A stretch of DNA of 33,828 nt from Roseovarius sp. Its GTDB lineage: Bacteria > Pseudomonadota > Alphaproteobacteria > Rhodobacterales > Rhodobacteraceae. The position numbers and the translations under genes were made by a program. The stretch lies in the NCBI GenBank assembly GCA_024636515.1, contig JAGXGX010000172.1, positions 1-33,828 on the forward strand. Direction: 5' to 3'. Shown here in pieces: positions 9,154 to 17,730 of the stretch (its first letter is position 1; every line of letters begins with the position of its first letter). The notes below the pieces were generated by a model, which saw only the letters and a program-made list of their open reading frames with translations, was not told the origin of the DNA and did not search any database.

Positions 9154-9942
9154 ATGACCGGACAATTATCGCCCATCGACAAGGCCAAATTTGTCGCCGC
9201 CAAGAAGGCGGTCGACTATGTCGAGGACGGAATGCGCGTGGGCCTTGGAACAGGCTCTACCGCTGCGTGGATGGTGCGGTGTTTGGGCGAATTGGTGCGC
9301 ACTGACGGGCTAAAGATACGCGGCGTTCCCACATCAACCCGCACCGCCGATCTGGCGCGCGAGGTCGGTATCGAGGTGATCAGCCTCGACGAGGCGAAAT
9401 GGCTGGACCTGACTATCGACGGCGCAGATGAATTTGATGCTGAGTTGAACCTGATCAAGGGCGGCGGCGGCGCTCTGTTGCAAGAGAAGATTGTCGCAAC
9501 GGCCAGCGACCAGATGATCGTGATCGCCGACGCGGCCAAAGAGGTCGGGCATCTGGGCGCGTTCCCCCTGCCGGTCGAAGTGATCCCGTTTGGCTGGCAA
9601 ACAACGCGCGCCCTGATCGAAGAGATGCTGATTTCAGTGGACGTGCTGGGCCGCGACGTGACGCTGCGTATGAATGGCGATCACCCTTTTATCACGGACG
9701 AGGGTAATCATATCCTTGATCTGCATCTGGGCCGTATCGGCAACGCACGCCAACTGGCCATGGTGATGAACCAGATGCCCGGCGTGGTGGAAAACGGTCT
9801 GTTCATTGACATCTGCGACATCGTCATCATCGGGCACGGCGATGGCCGGGTCGAGTTGCGCGACATCAACGAAGGTACGGTCGAACAGGACCGCTTGGAT
9901 TTCGTGGAAAGCGATAATTTGTTCAGCGATATGTTGGACTAA
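9154..9942 (+). CDS. rpiA: Ribose-5-phosphate isomerase A
   Basis: RpiA interconverts ribose 5-phosphate and ribulose 5-phosphate in the pentose phosphate pathway and, in autotrophs, the Calvin cycle. The 262-residue product shows the family hallmarks in order: GLGTGSTAAWMV near residue 30 (phosphate binding), TIDGADEFD near residue 88 with the conserved Asp residues, and LIKGGGGALLQEKI with the catalytic Lys/Glu region. Length is slightly above the roughly 220-230 typical of enterobacteria, as is common in alphaproteobacteria. The start follows GGAGG closely (9140-9144). It is the first gene of a same-strand series with gor; NADPH made by the pentose phosphate route would feed the reductase next door. 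Confidence 0.95.
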   Translation: MTGQLSPIDKAKFVAAKKAVDYVEDGMRVGLGTGSTAAWMVRCLGELVRTDGLKIRGVPTSTRTADLAREVGIEVISLDEAKWLDLTIDGADEFDAELNLIKGGGGALLQEKIVATASDQMIVIADAAKEVGHLGAFPLPVEVIPFGWQTTRALIEEMLISVDVLGRDVTLRMNGDHPFITDEGNHILDLHLGRIGNARQLAMVMNQMPGVVENGLFIDICDIVIIGHGDGRVELRDINEGTVEQDRLDFVESDNLFSDMLD

Positions 9943-10048
9943 TCAGGTGGCAGATAGCATCCAATTTTCCTCAATGGCGCGTCTACGTCACCCGGGGCGG
10001 TCGAAATCGCGCCGATCAATTACCGCAGGCGCGAGGAAAGGCACCTAA

Positions 10049-11404
10049 ATGACGTTTGACTATGACCTCTTCGTTATCGGCGGCGGCTCAGGCGGGGTGC
10101 GCGCCGCGCGCGTTGCCGCAGGCACTGGCGCACGTGTGGCGCTGGCCGAGCAAAGCCGATATGGCGGCACCTGCGTCATTCGCGGCTGCGTGCCCAAGAA
10201 GCTGATGGTTTTTGCCAGCGAATTTCCCACCGAGATGCAGACCGCGCAGGCCTATGGCTGGACGGTGCACGCCGGCGGTTTTGACTGGCCTGCGTTCCGC
10301 AATCGAATGCACGCCGATCTGGACCGGCTGGAGGGTGTGTATCGCAACCTGCTGAAAGACAGCGGTGTCGAGACGTTTGATGCCCACGCACGGCTGTCTG
10401 ACGCGCATACTGTCACCCTGTCAACTGGCGAAAGCTATACCGCCAAGCATATCCTGATCGCCGCCGGCGGCGCGCCCATTCGCCCTGACATGCCGGGGGC
10501 CGAGCATGGCATCGTGAGCGACGATATTTTCAATCTTGAGAAATTGCCGCGCAGCATACTGGTCGTTGGCGGTGGGTATATCGCTTGCGAATTTGCCTGC
10601 ATTCTTAACGGTCTGGGCGTGGCTGTTACGCAGTACTACCGCGGTGCACAGATATTGCGCGGCTTTGACGATGAGGCGCGTGGCCTCGTGTCCGAGGATA
10701 TGATCGCTAGCGGGATCGATGTGAAGCTGGGGACCAACGTCCAGAACATTGAGCCAAGTGACGGCGGATATCTTGTGAAGCCGACGCACGGCGAAGAGAA
10801 ACGCTTTGACCAAGTGTTCTTTGCCACCGGGCGGAGGCCACAAACGGAAGGTCTGGGGCTGGAGGATATCGGCGTCAGCTTGGGCCGTAATGGCCAGATT
10901 GAGGTAAATGAATACTCACAGACTGCTGTCCCGTCGATTTACGCCATTGGCGACGTAACAGAGCGGGTCAACCTAACCCCTGTTGCAATCCGCGAGGCAA
11001 TGGCCTTTGTCGAGACAGTGTTCAATGGTAACCTGACCCCGGTCGATCATGACCTGATCCCGACTGCAATCTTTACGCAGCCAGAAATCGGCACTGTCGG
11101 TCTCAGCGAAGAAGCTGCGCGCGATATCGAGCCGGTTGAGGTTTACTGCACGAGCTTCAGGGCGATGAAATCGGCATTTGCCGGTGGCACTGCGCGCGTA
11201 TTGATGAAACTGGTCGTAAGCCAAGCGACGCGCCGCGTGATGGGGTGTCATATAGTCGCGCCGGGCGCAGGCGAGATGATACAGATGGCTGGAATCGCGG
11301 TCAAAATGGGCGCGACGAAAGAGGATTTTGATCGTGTTTGCGCAGTGCATCCGACTATGTCGGAAGAATTGGTGACAATGAAAACGCCGGTGCGGGCGGG
11401 ATAG
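10049..11404 (+). CDS. gor: Glutathione-disulfide reductase (NADPH)
   Basis: This cytoplasmic flavoenzyme reduces GSSG to GSH with NADPH. The 451-residue product has the FAD motif GGGSGGVRAAR at about residues 11-21 and the redox-active disulfide GGTCVIRGCVPKK (Cys42, Cys47). It also has the second Rossmann motif VVGGGYIACEFA for NADPH, the IYAIGDVTERVNLTPVAIREA FAD segment, and the dimerisation domain ending with HPTMSEELV, which holds the proton-donating His of the partner subunit. AGGAAAG at about 10033 supports ATG 10049. It lies 106 nt after rpiA, on the same strand. The glutathione theme is shared with the GST upstream. Confidence 0.95.
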   Translation: MTFDYDLFVIGGGSGGVRAARVAAGTGARVALAEQSRYGGTCVIRGCVPKKLMVFASEFPTEMQTAQAYGWTVHAGGFDWPAFRNRMHADLDRLEGVYRNLLKDSGVETFDAHARLSDAHTVTLSTGESYTAKHILIAAGGAPIRPDMPGAEHGIVSDDIFNLEKLPRSILVVGGGYIACEFACILNGLGVAVTQYYRGAQILRGFDDEARGLVSEDMIASGIDVKLGTNVQNIEPSDGGYLVKPTHGEEKRFDQVFFATGRRPQTEGLGLEDIGVSLGRNGQIEVNEYSQTAVPSIYAIGDVTERVNLTPVAIREAMAFVETVFNGNLTPVDHDLIPTAIFTQPEIGTVGLSEEAARDIEPVEVYCTSFRAMKSAFAGGTARVLMKLVVSQATRRVMGCHIVAPGAGEMIQMAGIAVKMGATKEDFDRVCAVHPTMSEELVTMKTPVRAG

Positions 11405-11425
11405 TTCCGTACTACTTGGCGCTCC

Positions 11426-11454
11426 TTGGGTTGAATTTCCGGGTGGGCTATACA
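11426..11454 (+). promoter_or_regulatory. Candidate sigma-70-type promoter for hflKC
   Basis: TTGGGT at 11426-11431 and TATACA at 11449-11454 are separated by 17 bp in the 112-bp gap between gor and hflK. Spacing is ideal and the -10 is a good match, but the -35 is only partial. A heat-shock promoter cannot be excluded. Confidence 0.4.
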
Positions 11455-11516
11455 GTTTAACAAGGACTGATGCGGTATTTCGCGGAGGTTAGAGAATTTC
11501 AAAGGGATGGATATTC

Positions 11517-12683
11517 ATGGCGGGACAGTCGGGCGGCCCATGGGGCGGCGGCGGTAAACCGGGCGGTGGCTCGGGCGGGAATAATGATGGCGGCCAGAAC
11601 GGCAGTGACCAGAATGGTGGCGAGCGCGGTGGCAAACGCCCCGGTGGCAGCCAGATGCCCGAAATCGACGAGCTAATGCGCAAAGGCCAAGACCAGCTGC
11701 GCGTCCTGATGGGCGGTCGCGGCGGCGGCGGCGGCACAAATGGCGCAGGCGGCGGCGAGGGTGGACCGCAAATCACCCGCGGCATGGTTGTTCTGGGCCT
11801 TCTTATCGCGGTTGCCGTTTGGCTCTTTGCCAGCTTCTACACGGTCAAGCCGGAAGAGCGCGCTGTTGAGTTGTTCCTTGGTGAGTATCACCGGACGACC
11901 GGCTCTGGTCCGCACCTCGCGCCGTGGCCGTTCATTACCTATGAAAAAGTCGTTGTCACCACCGAGCGTAGCGAGGACATCGGCGTCGGCGCACGCGGCA
12001 GCGAAGCTGGTCTGATGCTGACCGGCGATGAGAATATCGTGGATATTGATTTTCAGGTCGTTTGGAACATCAATGATCCGGCAATGCTGCTATTTAACCT
12101 GCGTGATCCGCGCGCCACGATCCGCGCTGTGTCGGAATCGGCGATGCGCGAGATCATTGCGCAATCGCTATTGGCGCCGGTCCTAAACCGTGACCGCGGC
12201 GTGATCGCCTCGCGGCTAGAGGATCTGATCCAATTGACGATGGAGAGCTATGAAAGCGGCGTGAACATCATTCGTGTAAACTTTGACAAAGCCGACCCGC
12301 CGCAATCGGTGATCGACGCATTCCGCGAAGTGCAGGCCGCCGAGCAGCAGCGCGACCGACTGGAAAAACTGGCCGATGCGTATGCAGCACGGATCCTCGC
12401 TGAGGCGCGCGGTCAGGCCGCACAAACGCTGGAAGAGGCCGAAGGCTACCGTGCCCGCGTCGTCAACGAGGCCGAGGGTGCAGCCAGTCGCTTTACCGCC
12501 GTTCTGGGCGAATATACCAAGGCTCCCGAGGTAACGCGCAAGCGTCTCTACCTTGAGGCGATGGAGGAAGTGCTGGGCGGGATGGACAAGATCATCCTCG
12601 ACCAGAACCAATCCGGCGGCGCGCAAGGCGTCGTTCCCTACCTGCCGCTCAATGAGCTGCGCAAGAATTCGGAAGGTCAGTAA
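11517..12683 (+). CDS. hflK: FtsH protease modulator HflK (SPFH/Band 7)
   Basis: HflK forms, with HflC, a large inner-membrane cage around the FtsH protease and restrains its access to membrane substrates. The 388-residue product has a Gly/Asn/Gln-rich, disordered N-terminus (about residues 5-50) and another Gly run near 65-85. One transmembrane segment (MVVLGLLIAVAVWLFASFYT) follows, then the SPFH domain beginning KPEERAVELFLGEYHRTTGSG, and a long helical region rich in Ala, Glu and Arg with the QAAEQQRDRLEKLADAYA segment. AAAGGGA at 11501 supports the ATG. hflC begins 2 nt after the stop, so the two are co-translated, as their hetero-oligomer requires. Confidence 0.95.
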   Translation: MAGQSGGPWGGGGKPGGGSGGNNDGGQNGSDQNGGERGGKRPGGSQMPEIDELMRKGQDQLRVLMGGRGGGGGTNGAGGGEGGPQITRGMVVLGLLIAVAVWLFASFYTVKPEERAVELFLGEYHRTTGSGPHLAPWPFITYEKVVVTTERSEDIGVGARGSEAGLMLTGDENIVDIDFQVVWNINDPAMLLFNLRDPRATIRAVSESAMREIIAQSLLAPVLNRDRGVIASRLEDLIQLTMESYESGVNIIRVNFDKADPPQSVIDAFREVQAAEQQRDRLEKLADAYAARILAEARGQAAQTLEEAEGYRARVVNEAEGAASRFTAVLGEYTKAPEVTRKRLYLEAMEEVLGGMDKIILDQNQSGGAQGVVPYLPLNELRKNSEGQ

Positions 12684-12685
12684 TT

Positions 12686-13735
12686 ATGCGTAAATCTGCT
12701 TTCATCCTGCCCGTCATCATCGGTGCCGGTGTCATCGCGCTTCTTTCCGTGTTTATCGTCGACGAACGCGAAAGTGCGCTGGTGCTGCAATTCTCCAAGA
12801 TTATCGACGTCAAGGAAGACCCCGGGCTTGGCTTTAAGATCCCATTCATCCAGCAAATCGTGCGTTATGATGACCGGATTCTTAGCCGCGATATCGAACC
12901 GCTTGAGGTCACACCGCTGGACGACCGACGCCTCGTGGTTGACGCCTTTGCACGCTACCGCATCGTCGATGTGCGCCGTTTCCGCGAGGCTGTAGGCGAC
13001 GGGGGCATCCCCTTTGCCGAGAGCCGACTGGATTCGATCCTGCGGTCGCGGACACGTGAAGTTTTGGGTTCTGTCAGCTCGAACGACATCCTCAGCTCGG
13101 ACCGTGCGACGCTAATGTTGCGCATCCGAAACGCGGCCATTACCGAGGCCAAGGAACTAGGCATCGAAGTGGTCGACGTGCGCCTTAAGCGGACTGATCT
13201 ACCGGCCCAAAACCTTGACGCGACCTTCGCCCGTATGCGGGCCGAGAGGGAGCGTGAGGCAGCCGACGAGATCGCCCGCGGTAACGAGGCGGCGCAGCGT
13301 GTACGCGCCCAAGCCGACCGGACGCAGGTGGAACTGGTATCGGATGCCAAGCGTCAGGCCGAGATCACCCGAGGCGAGGCTGACGCCAAAAGCAACGCGA
13401 TCTTCAACGAGGCATTTGGCGCGGACGCAGAATTTTTTGAATTCTACCGCTCACTGGATGCATACCGCGTTGCGCTGAAGGGCGAAAATTCGTCCATCGT
13501 CATGTCGCCTGATGGTGATTTCTTTAATTACTTCAACGATGCGGGCATCGGGTCAGGTACGCCTGCTGCGGACCAGCAACCCGTCGCATCCGGCGATGCT
13601 GCCACAACCGACGCCGAGCCTGAGACAGAGGCCAATGCGGCATCTGGCGATACGGGCGCATCGAGCGGCGCATCAACCAGCGGCGTGCTGGACGATGCTG
13701 CGGCGACGACTAGTGGCCAGACGGCGACTGAGTGA
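12686..13735 (+). CDS. hflC: FtsH protease modulator HflC (SPFH/Band 7)
   Basis: HflC is the partner of HflK in the membrane complex that regulates FtsH. The 349-residue product has an N-terminal membrane anchor (FILPVIIGAGVIALLSVFIV), the SPFH domain starting VDERESALVLQFSKI, and the coiled-coil helical part with RMRAEREREAADEIARGNEA. The core ends near residue 292 with the family segment SSIVMSPDGDFFNYF. After that comes a tail of about 56 residues made of Ala, Ser, Thr, Gly, Asp and Glu, which is low in complexity and probably disordered. The gene starts 2 nt after hflK. Its TGA overlaps the ATG of the next small gene by one base. Confidence 0.95.
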   Translation: MRKSAFILPVIIGAGVIALLSVFIVDERESALVLQFSKIIDVKEDPGLGFKIPFIQQIVRYDDRILSRDIEPLEVTPLDDRRLVVDAFARYRIVDVRRFREAVGDGGIPFAESRLDSILRSRTREVLGSVSSNDILSSDRATLMLRIRNAAITEAKELGIEVVDVRLKRTDLPAQNLDATFARMRAEREREAADEIARGNEAAQRVRAQADRTQVELVSDAKRQAEITRGEADAKSNAIFNEAFGADAEFFEFYRSLDAYRVALKGENSSIVMSPDGDFFNYFNDAGIGSGTPAADQQPVASGDAATTDAEPETEANAASGDTGASSGASTSGVLDDAAATTSGQTATE

Positions 13736-13932
13736 TGCTGGCAACTGGCGCGCTTGCGCTGGGCCTCGTACTGATAGTGGAGGGGCTGGTTTATGCGCTG
13801 GCCCCCCACGCGATTGAGCGGATGCTTGAGGCATTCCGCTTGGTCCCGCCTGAGGCGCGCCGCGCCTTGGGCCTGGCCGCTATGGCAGCGGGGCTGGTTC
13901 TGGTTTGGTTGGCGAAAAGCCTGGGCGCCTAA
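13735..13932 (+). CDS. Small DUF2065 (YjeT-like) membrane protein
   Basis: The product has 65 residues with two hydrophobic segments (LATGALALGLVLIVEGLVYAL and ALGLAAMAAGLVLVWLA) joined by a helical loop with HAIERMLEAFRLVPPEARR. This is the layout of DUF2065/YjeT proteins, whose function is unknown. In E. coli yjeT also follows hflC. The start is placed at ATG 13735, whose A is the last base of the hflC stop, so translation is probably coupled; a GTG one codon upstream is possible. The position suggests a role in or around the HflKC-FtsH complex, but that is inference. Confidence 0.82.
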   Translation: MLATGALALGLVLIVEGLVYALAPHAIERMLEAFRLVPPEARRALGLAAMAAGLVLVWLAKSLGA

Positions 13933-14030
13933 CCTGAGCACGCATAACGCTTGCGTGATACGCGCTTTCACCGTTTGCACAGCGCGCGGCGCGCTCTACA
14001 CTCACATCAAACGAGCGAGCAAAAGCAACT

Positions 14031-14047
14031 AAGGAGAACCGATTTTG
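14031..14047 (+). promoter_or_regulatory. Strong ribosome binding site that decides a TTG start
   Basis: AAGGAG at 14031-14036 lies 8 nt before TTG 14045. No ATG or GTG in frame is as well placed, and the reading from TTG gives a complete signal peptide, so the protease starts with TTG. Confidence 0.75.
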
Positions 14048-15526
14048 AAACAGGCAACTTATGCGATAGCGCGGCAAAGCCCCGCGATTTTCAAAGCGAT
14101 GGCTCTGACGTTGTTGGCGTCGGCCTTGATACTTGCGCAGGCAATCGCGGCCAGTGCACGCCCCGAAAGCTTTGCCGATCTGGCCGAGAAAATCAGCCCG
14201 GCTGTCGTTAACATTACCACATCCACAACTGTCGCGCAAAACACCGGCCCCGAGCCGATGGTACCGGATGGATCACCTTTTGAGGATTTCTTTCGCCAGT
14301 TTCGCGACCGGGGCGAAGGTGAAGGCGGCCCGCGTCCGCGCCGCAGTTCGGCGCTTGGATCGGGCTTTGTCATTTCCGAGGACGGCTACATCGTCACGAA
14401 TAACCACGTGATCGCAAGCGCAGACGAGATTATCATCGAATTCTACGAAGGCGGAGAGCTGGAGGCCAAGGTCATCGGCACCGACCCTAAAACGGACATC
14501 GCCTTGCTCAAGGTCGAGGCGGATACGCCCTTGCCGTTCGTCAGCTTTGGCGACAGCGACACAGCACGCGTCGGCGATTGGGTCATGGCAATGGGCAATC
14601 CGCTGGGTCAGGGGTTTTCCGTTAGCGCAGGTATTGTATCCGCGCGCAACCGCGCCCTCTCCGGTACCTATGATGACTACATCCAGACGGATGCGGCGAT
14701 CAATCGGGGCAACTCGGGCGGCCCATTGTTTGACATGGATGGCAAGGTTGTGGGTGTGAATACCGCGATCCTCAGCCCCAATGGCGGCTCCATCGGTATC
14801 GGATTTTCGATGGCGTCTAACGTTGTTACTCGCGTCATCGACCAGTTGCAGGAATTTGGCGAAACACGCCGCGGCTGGCTGGGCGTGCGTATTCAGGATG
14901 TCACGCCCGACGTGGCCGAGGCGATGGGCCTTGAGATTGCCGCAGGCGCGCTGGTAACGGACGTGCCAGCCGGCCCCGCAGCGGACGCTGGCATGTTGGC
15001 GGGCGACGTCATCACGTCATTCGACGGGGTAAAGGTGCCCGACACTCGCGAATTGGTTCGACAGGTCGGCTATACTGAGGTCGGCAAAATGGTCCGCGTC
15101 GTGGTATTCCGCGAGGGCGCCACCAAGACATTGAAGGTCACGCTGGGCCGGCGCGAGGACGCCGAAGGTGCTGAGATCACCGGTCTGGACGAAGGCGAAG
15201 ATGGCTCCGGCGCCGCACCTGAGCAGCAGACCTTGATGGGCCTCACCCTTAGCCCGCTGGATGATGAATTGCGCGCGCAGCTGGAACTGCCCGAGGGAAC
15301 CGTCGGTCTGGTTGTGCAAGACATCGACACTATGTCGGAAGCGCATGAAAAAGGCCTGCGCGCGGGCGATGTCATCACCGAGGCGGGGCAGCAGGCGCTG
15401 AACACCGTCGCAGACTTGGAGAACCGCATCGCCGACGCCCGCGAGGCGGGGCGCAAGTCACTGTTGCTGCTGGTGCGGTCGAACGGGCAACCGCGCTTTG
15501 TCGCTCTGTCGCTGGACGGCGAATAA
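14045..15526 (+). CDS. degP: Do family periplasmic serine endoprotease (DegP/DegQ type)
   Basis: The 493-residue product is an envelope protease/chaperone that degrades misfolded periplasmic proteins. A signal peptide occupies about residues 1-38 (hydrophobic LTLLASALILAQAIAASA). The trypsin-like domain has the triad His121 in VTNNHVI, Asp151 in KTDIALL and Ser224 in RGNSGGP. Two PDZ domains follow: the first with RRGWLGVRIQDVTPDVAEAM, the second in the last 100 residues with GLVVQDIDTMSEAHEKGLRAGDV. An acidic linker (EGAEITGLDEGEDGSG) separates them. It uses a TTG start with a strong AAGGAG. It ends the HflKC block, pairing inner-membrane and periplasmic proteolysis. The symbol is by family; DegQ/MucD naming is equally defensible. 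Confidence 0.93.
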   Translation: MKQATYAIARQSPAIFKAMALTLLASALILAQAIAASARPESFADLAEKISPAVVNITTSTTVAQNTGPEPMVPDGSPFEDFFRQFRDRGEGEGGPRPRRSSALGSGFVISEDGYIVTNNHVIASADEIIIEFYEGGELEAKVIGTDPKTDIALLKVEADTPLPFVSFGDSDTARVGDWVMAMGNPLGQGFSVSAGIVSARNRALSGTYDDYIQTDAAINRGNSGGPLFDMDGKVVGVNTAILSPNGGSIGIGFSMASNVVTRVIDQLQEFGETRRGWLGVRIQDVTPDVAEAMGLEIAAGALVTDVPAGPAADAGMLAGDVITSFDGVKVPDTRELVRQVGYTEVGKMVRVVVFREGATKTLKVTLGRREDAEGAEITGLDEGEDGSGAAPEQQTLMGLTLSPLDDELRAQLELPEGTVGLVVQDIDTMSEAHEKGLRAGDVITEAGQQALNTVADLENRIADAREAGRKSLLLLVRSNGQPRFVALSLDGE

Positions 15527-15575
15527 GCACGGTACACCGTTATCTGACCAACTAAGATGTTAGCATAAGTAGGGA

Positions 15576-15607
15576 CCCCCACCGGACACATCCGGCGGGG
15601 GTTTTTT
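15576..15607 (+). terminator. Rho-independent terminator after the Do protease gene
   Basis: The stem CCCCCACCGGA pairs with TCCGGCGGGGG around a CACA loop (one A-C mismatch) and is followed by six T residues. It lies 50 nt after the protease stop. Confidence 0.92.
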
Positions 15608-15930
15608 GATTCTGGGTGGCTCACCGCTTGATGGCGCGCGCTTCATACCCGCAGAAGTCTCTTTTGACGGTGCAGGTCGCATCTGGCGCCTAGTCTCGCG
15701 CGCTGGTTGCGGAATGGGGCGATGTCTTGTTACTATCAGCACTTGATAGCATGCGGCCCGATAAGGGCAAATTATCGCATTGCGTCGAAGCGCAACATCA
15801 ATTTGCGCGCCGCTTGCGGCAATAAAACGCGGTGTGAACACCGCCGGGACGCTGGAACGAGGGGGGGCCTACGCCGAAACCGCACACCGTGCGGACAGGC
15901 CGCGCCACCCCGACAGAGAAGGGACAATAC
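15608..15930 (+). promoter_or_regulatory. Leader/promoter region of the BCCT gene with a 16-bp palindrome
   Basis: No convincing gene lies in this 323-bp stretch. It contains the perfect palindrome GCGGTGTGAACACCGC at 15829-15844 (7-bp arms, GA centre), about 87 bp before the transporter ATG and just after an A-rich AATAAAA. A looser inverted pair TTGCG...CGCAA lies at about 15779-15794. The palindrome is a good candidate operator for a dimeric regulator, and osmotic or substrate control would fit the gene, but no regulator is encoded nearby. Confidence 0.5.
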
Positions 15931-17637
15931 ATGGTCGACGAAACAGCGAGTCAGGGAATTCCGCCGCCCGAGGGCGATGCGGACATCATCGAGACTGACT
16001 ACGAGATTGGTCAGGATAACTTCGCAACAACAGTCGGGCCATTCGGCCTCGACTTTCACAATCCGGTCTTTGCCATGGCCGCGCTGTCGATCATCGCCTT
16101 CGTGTTTTTTGCGCTGGCGCTGCCGGATCAGGCGAACGTTATGTTCACTTGGCTCTTCAACTTCGTCACCAAGAGCTTTGACTGGTTCTTTCTCACCGCG
16201 GCCAACATCTTTGTCGTTTTCTGCCTTTTCCTGATCGTCAGCCCCTTTGGCAAGATCCGGCTGGGCGGCTCGGATGCGACGCCCGACTATTCCTACACCG
16301 GCTGGTTCGCGATGCTTTTCGCGGCGGGCATGGGCATTGGACTTATGTTCTTTGGCGTCTCCGAACCGATGAGCCATTTTGCCAGTTCTTTGGGCGGCAC
16401 AACCCTTGAAGGCGGCTTGCGCACTGACTGGGCGCCGCTAGGCGGTGCGGGCGGTGATACGGCAGAGGCGACGCGCCTTGGCATGGCCGCAACCATTTTC
16501 CATTGGGGTTTGCACCCTTGGGCGATCTATGCGGTCGTAGCTCTGGCACTGGCACTCTTCAGCTATAACAAGGGCTTGCCACTGACGCTACGCTCTGCGT
16601 TTTACCCGATTTTTGGGGATCGCGTGTGGGGCTGGACCGGTCATATCATCGACACACTGGCGGTTTTCGCCACGCTCTTTGGCCTTGCCACGTCGCTTGG
16701 CTTCGGCGCTGAGCAGGCAGCATCAGGCCTGACGTTCCTCTTTGGATCGGGTGACAAGATCGAGGGCTCGCGGAATTTGCTCGGTATCGCGTATAACAAC
16801 ACCGATGAAAGCGGCGTTGCAGATTCCAGCCTCCTGCTGGTGCTGCTGATTACCGGCATTACTGCGATAGCGCTCATTTCGGTCCTTCGCGGCCTCGATG
16901 GCGGAGTCAAGGTGCTGTCCGAGATCAACATGGGCCTCGCCGGTCTTCTGCTGGTCTTTACGCTGATTGTCGGCGGTCCGATCTTCTTGCTGACGTTCTT
17001 TGCAGATAGCCTCTGGGCCTACCTGCAAAACATCTTTGCGCTCAGCAATCCGTTCGGTCGTGATGATACCAACTTCGTGCAGGGCTGGACAGCGTTCTAC
17101 TGGGCATGGTGGATCAGCTGGTCACCTTTCGTCGGCATGTTCATCGCCCGCGTCAGCCGGGGCCGCACGGTGCGCGAATTTCTGATTTGCGTTCTGCTGA
17201 TCCCCAGCCTTGTCTGCGTTCTGTGGATGAGCGTTTTTGGCGGCGTTGCCATAAGCCAGGTCGTCAATGACGGCTATTCTCTGGCCAAAGATGCGTCGTT
17301 GGAGCTGAAGCTGTTCTACATGCTGGACCAGTTGCCGCTGGCGACGATTACCTCGACCATCGGCATCATCCTCGTCGTCGTGTTCTTTGTCACGTCGTCG
17401 GACTCTGGCAGCCTCGTGATCGATACGATCACGGCGGGCGGCAAGGTGGATGCACCCGTAACACAGCGCGTGTTCTGGTGCATTTTTGAGGGCGCGGTCG
17501 CGATCGTGCTGCTGGTCGGCGGTGGCCTTGCGGCGCTGCAATCGGCAGTCATCTCGACAGGTCTGCCGTTTACGTTGGTACTGCTGGTTATGTGCTGGGC
17601 CATCTTTAAGGGGCTGCAGTCCGAGCTTAATAACTGA
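15931..17637 (+). CDS. BCCT family betaine/carnitine/choline-type transporter
   Basis: The product (568 residues) is an inner-membrane secondary transporter for quaternary ammonium compounds or related osmolytes such as glycine betaine, choline or DMSP. It has about twelve hydrophobic segments. The family signatures are visible: GMGIGLMFFGVSEPMSHF near residue 135, and the conserved helix-8 region FYWAWWISWSPFVGMFIARV followed by SRGRTVREF near 400, which holds the Trp-rich substrate box. Near residue 480 the FVTSSDSGSLVIDTI segment is also typical. ATG 15931 is preferred over the upstream frame opening at 15889 because GAGAAGGGA lies about 7 nt before it and the extra N-terminus is not membrane-like. 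Substrate cannot be decided from sequence. Confidence 0.93.
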   Translation: MVDETASQGIPPPEGDADIIETDYEIGQDNFATTVGPFGLDFHNPVFAMAALSIIAFVFFALALPDQANVMFTWLFNFVTKSFDWFFLTAANIFVVFCLFLIVSPFGKIRLGGSDATPDYSYTGWFAMLFAAGMGIGLMFFGVSEPMSHFASSLGGTTLEGGLRTDWAPLGGAGGDTAEATRLGMAATIFHWGLHPWAIYAVVALALALFSYNKGLPLTLRSAFYPIFGDRVWGWTGHIIDTLAVFATLFGLATSLGFGAEQAASGLTFLFGSGDKIEGSRNLLGIAYNNTDESGVADSSLLLVLLITGITAIALISVLRGLDGGVKVLSEINMGLAGLLLVFTLIVGGPIFLLTFFADSLWAYLQNIFALSNPFGRDDTNFVQGWTAFYWAWWISWSPFVGMFIARVSRGRTVREFLICVLLIPSLVCVLWMSVFGGVAISQVVNDGYSLAKDASLELKLFYMLDQLPLATITSTIGIILVVVFFVTSSDSGSLVIDTITAGGKVDAPVTQRVFWCIFEGAVAIVLLVGGGLAALQSAVISTGLPFTLVLLVMCWAIFKGLQSELNN

Positions 17638-17656
17638 GACTGGCGACGAGCCAATC

Positions 17657-17692
17657 AAAGGCCCTCCGGCGCTTGCGCGTCGGGGGGCTTTG
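17657..17692 (+). terminator. Probable terminator after the BCCT gene
   Basis: The segment AAAGGCCCTCCGGCGC pairs with GCGTCGGGGGGCTTT around a short TTGC loop, giving a strong stem with a few mismatches that ends in TTT. It lies 20 nt after the BCCT stop. Confidence 0.7.
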
Positions 17693-17730
17693 CTGTTCTC
17701 TGGCGGTGTGAACATGCAGGAGACATAGCA

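Noticed and set aside
9947-10048. Small GTG-started frame of 33 codons between rpiA and gor
   Set aside because: No ribosome site, a basic random-looking product, and it runs through the gor ribosome binding site; judged noncoding.
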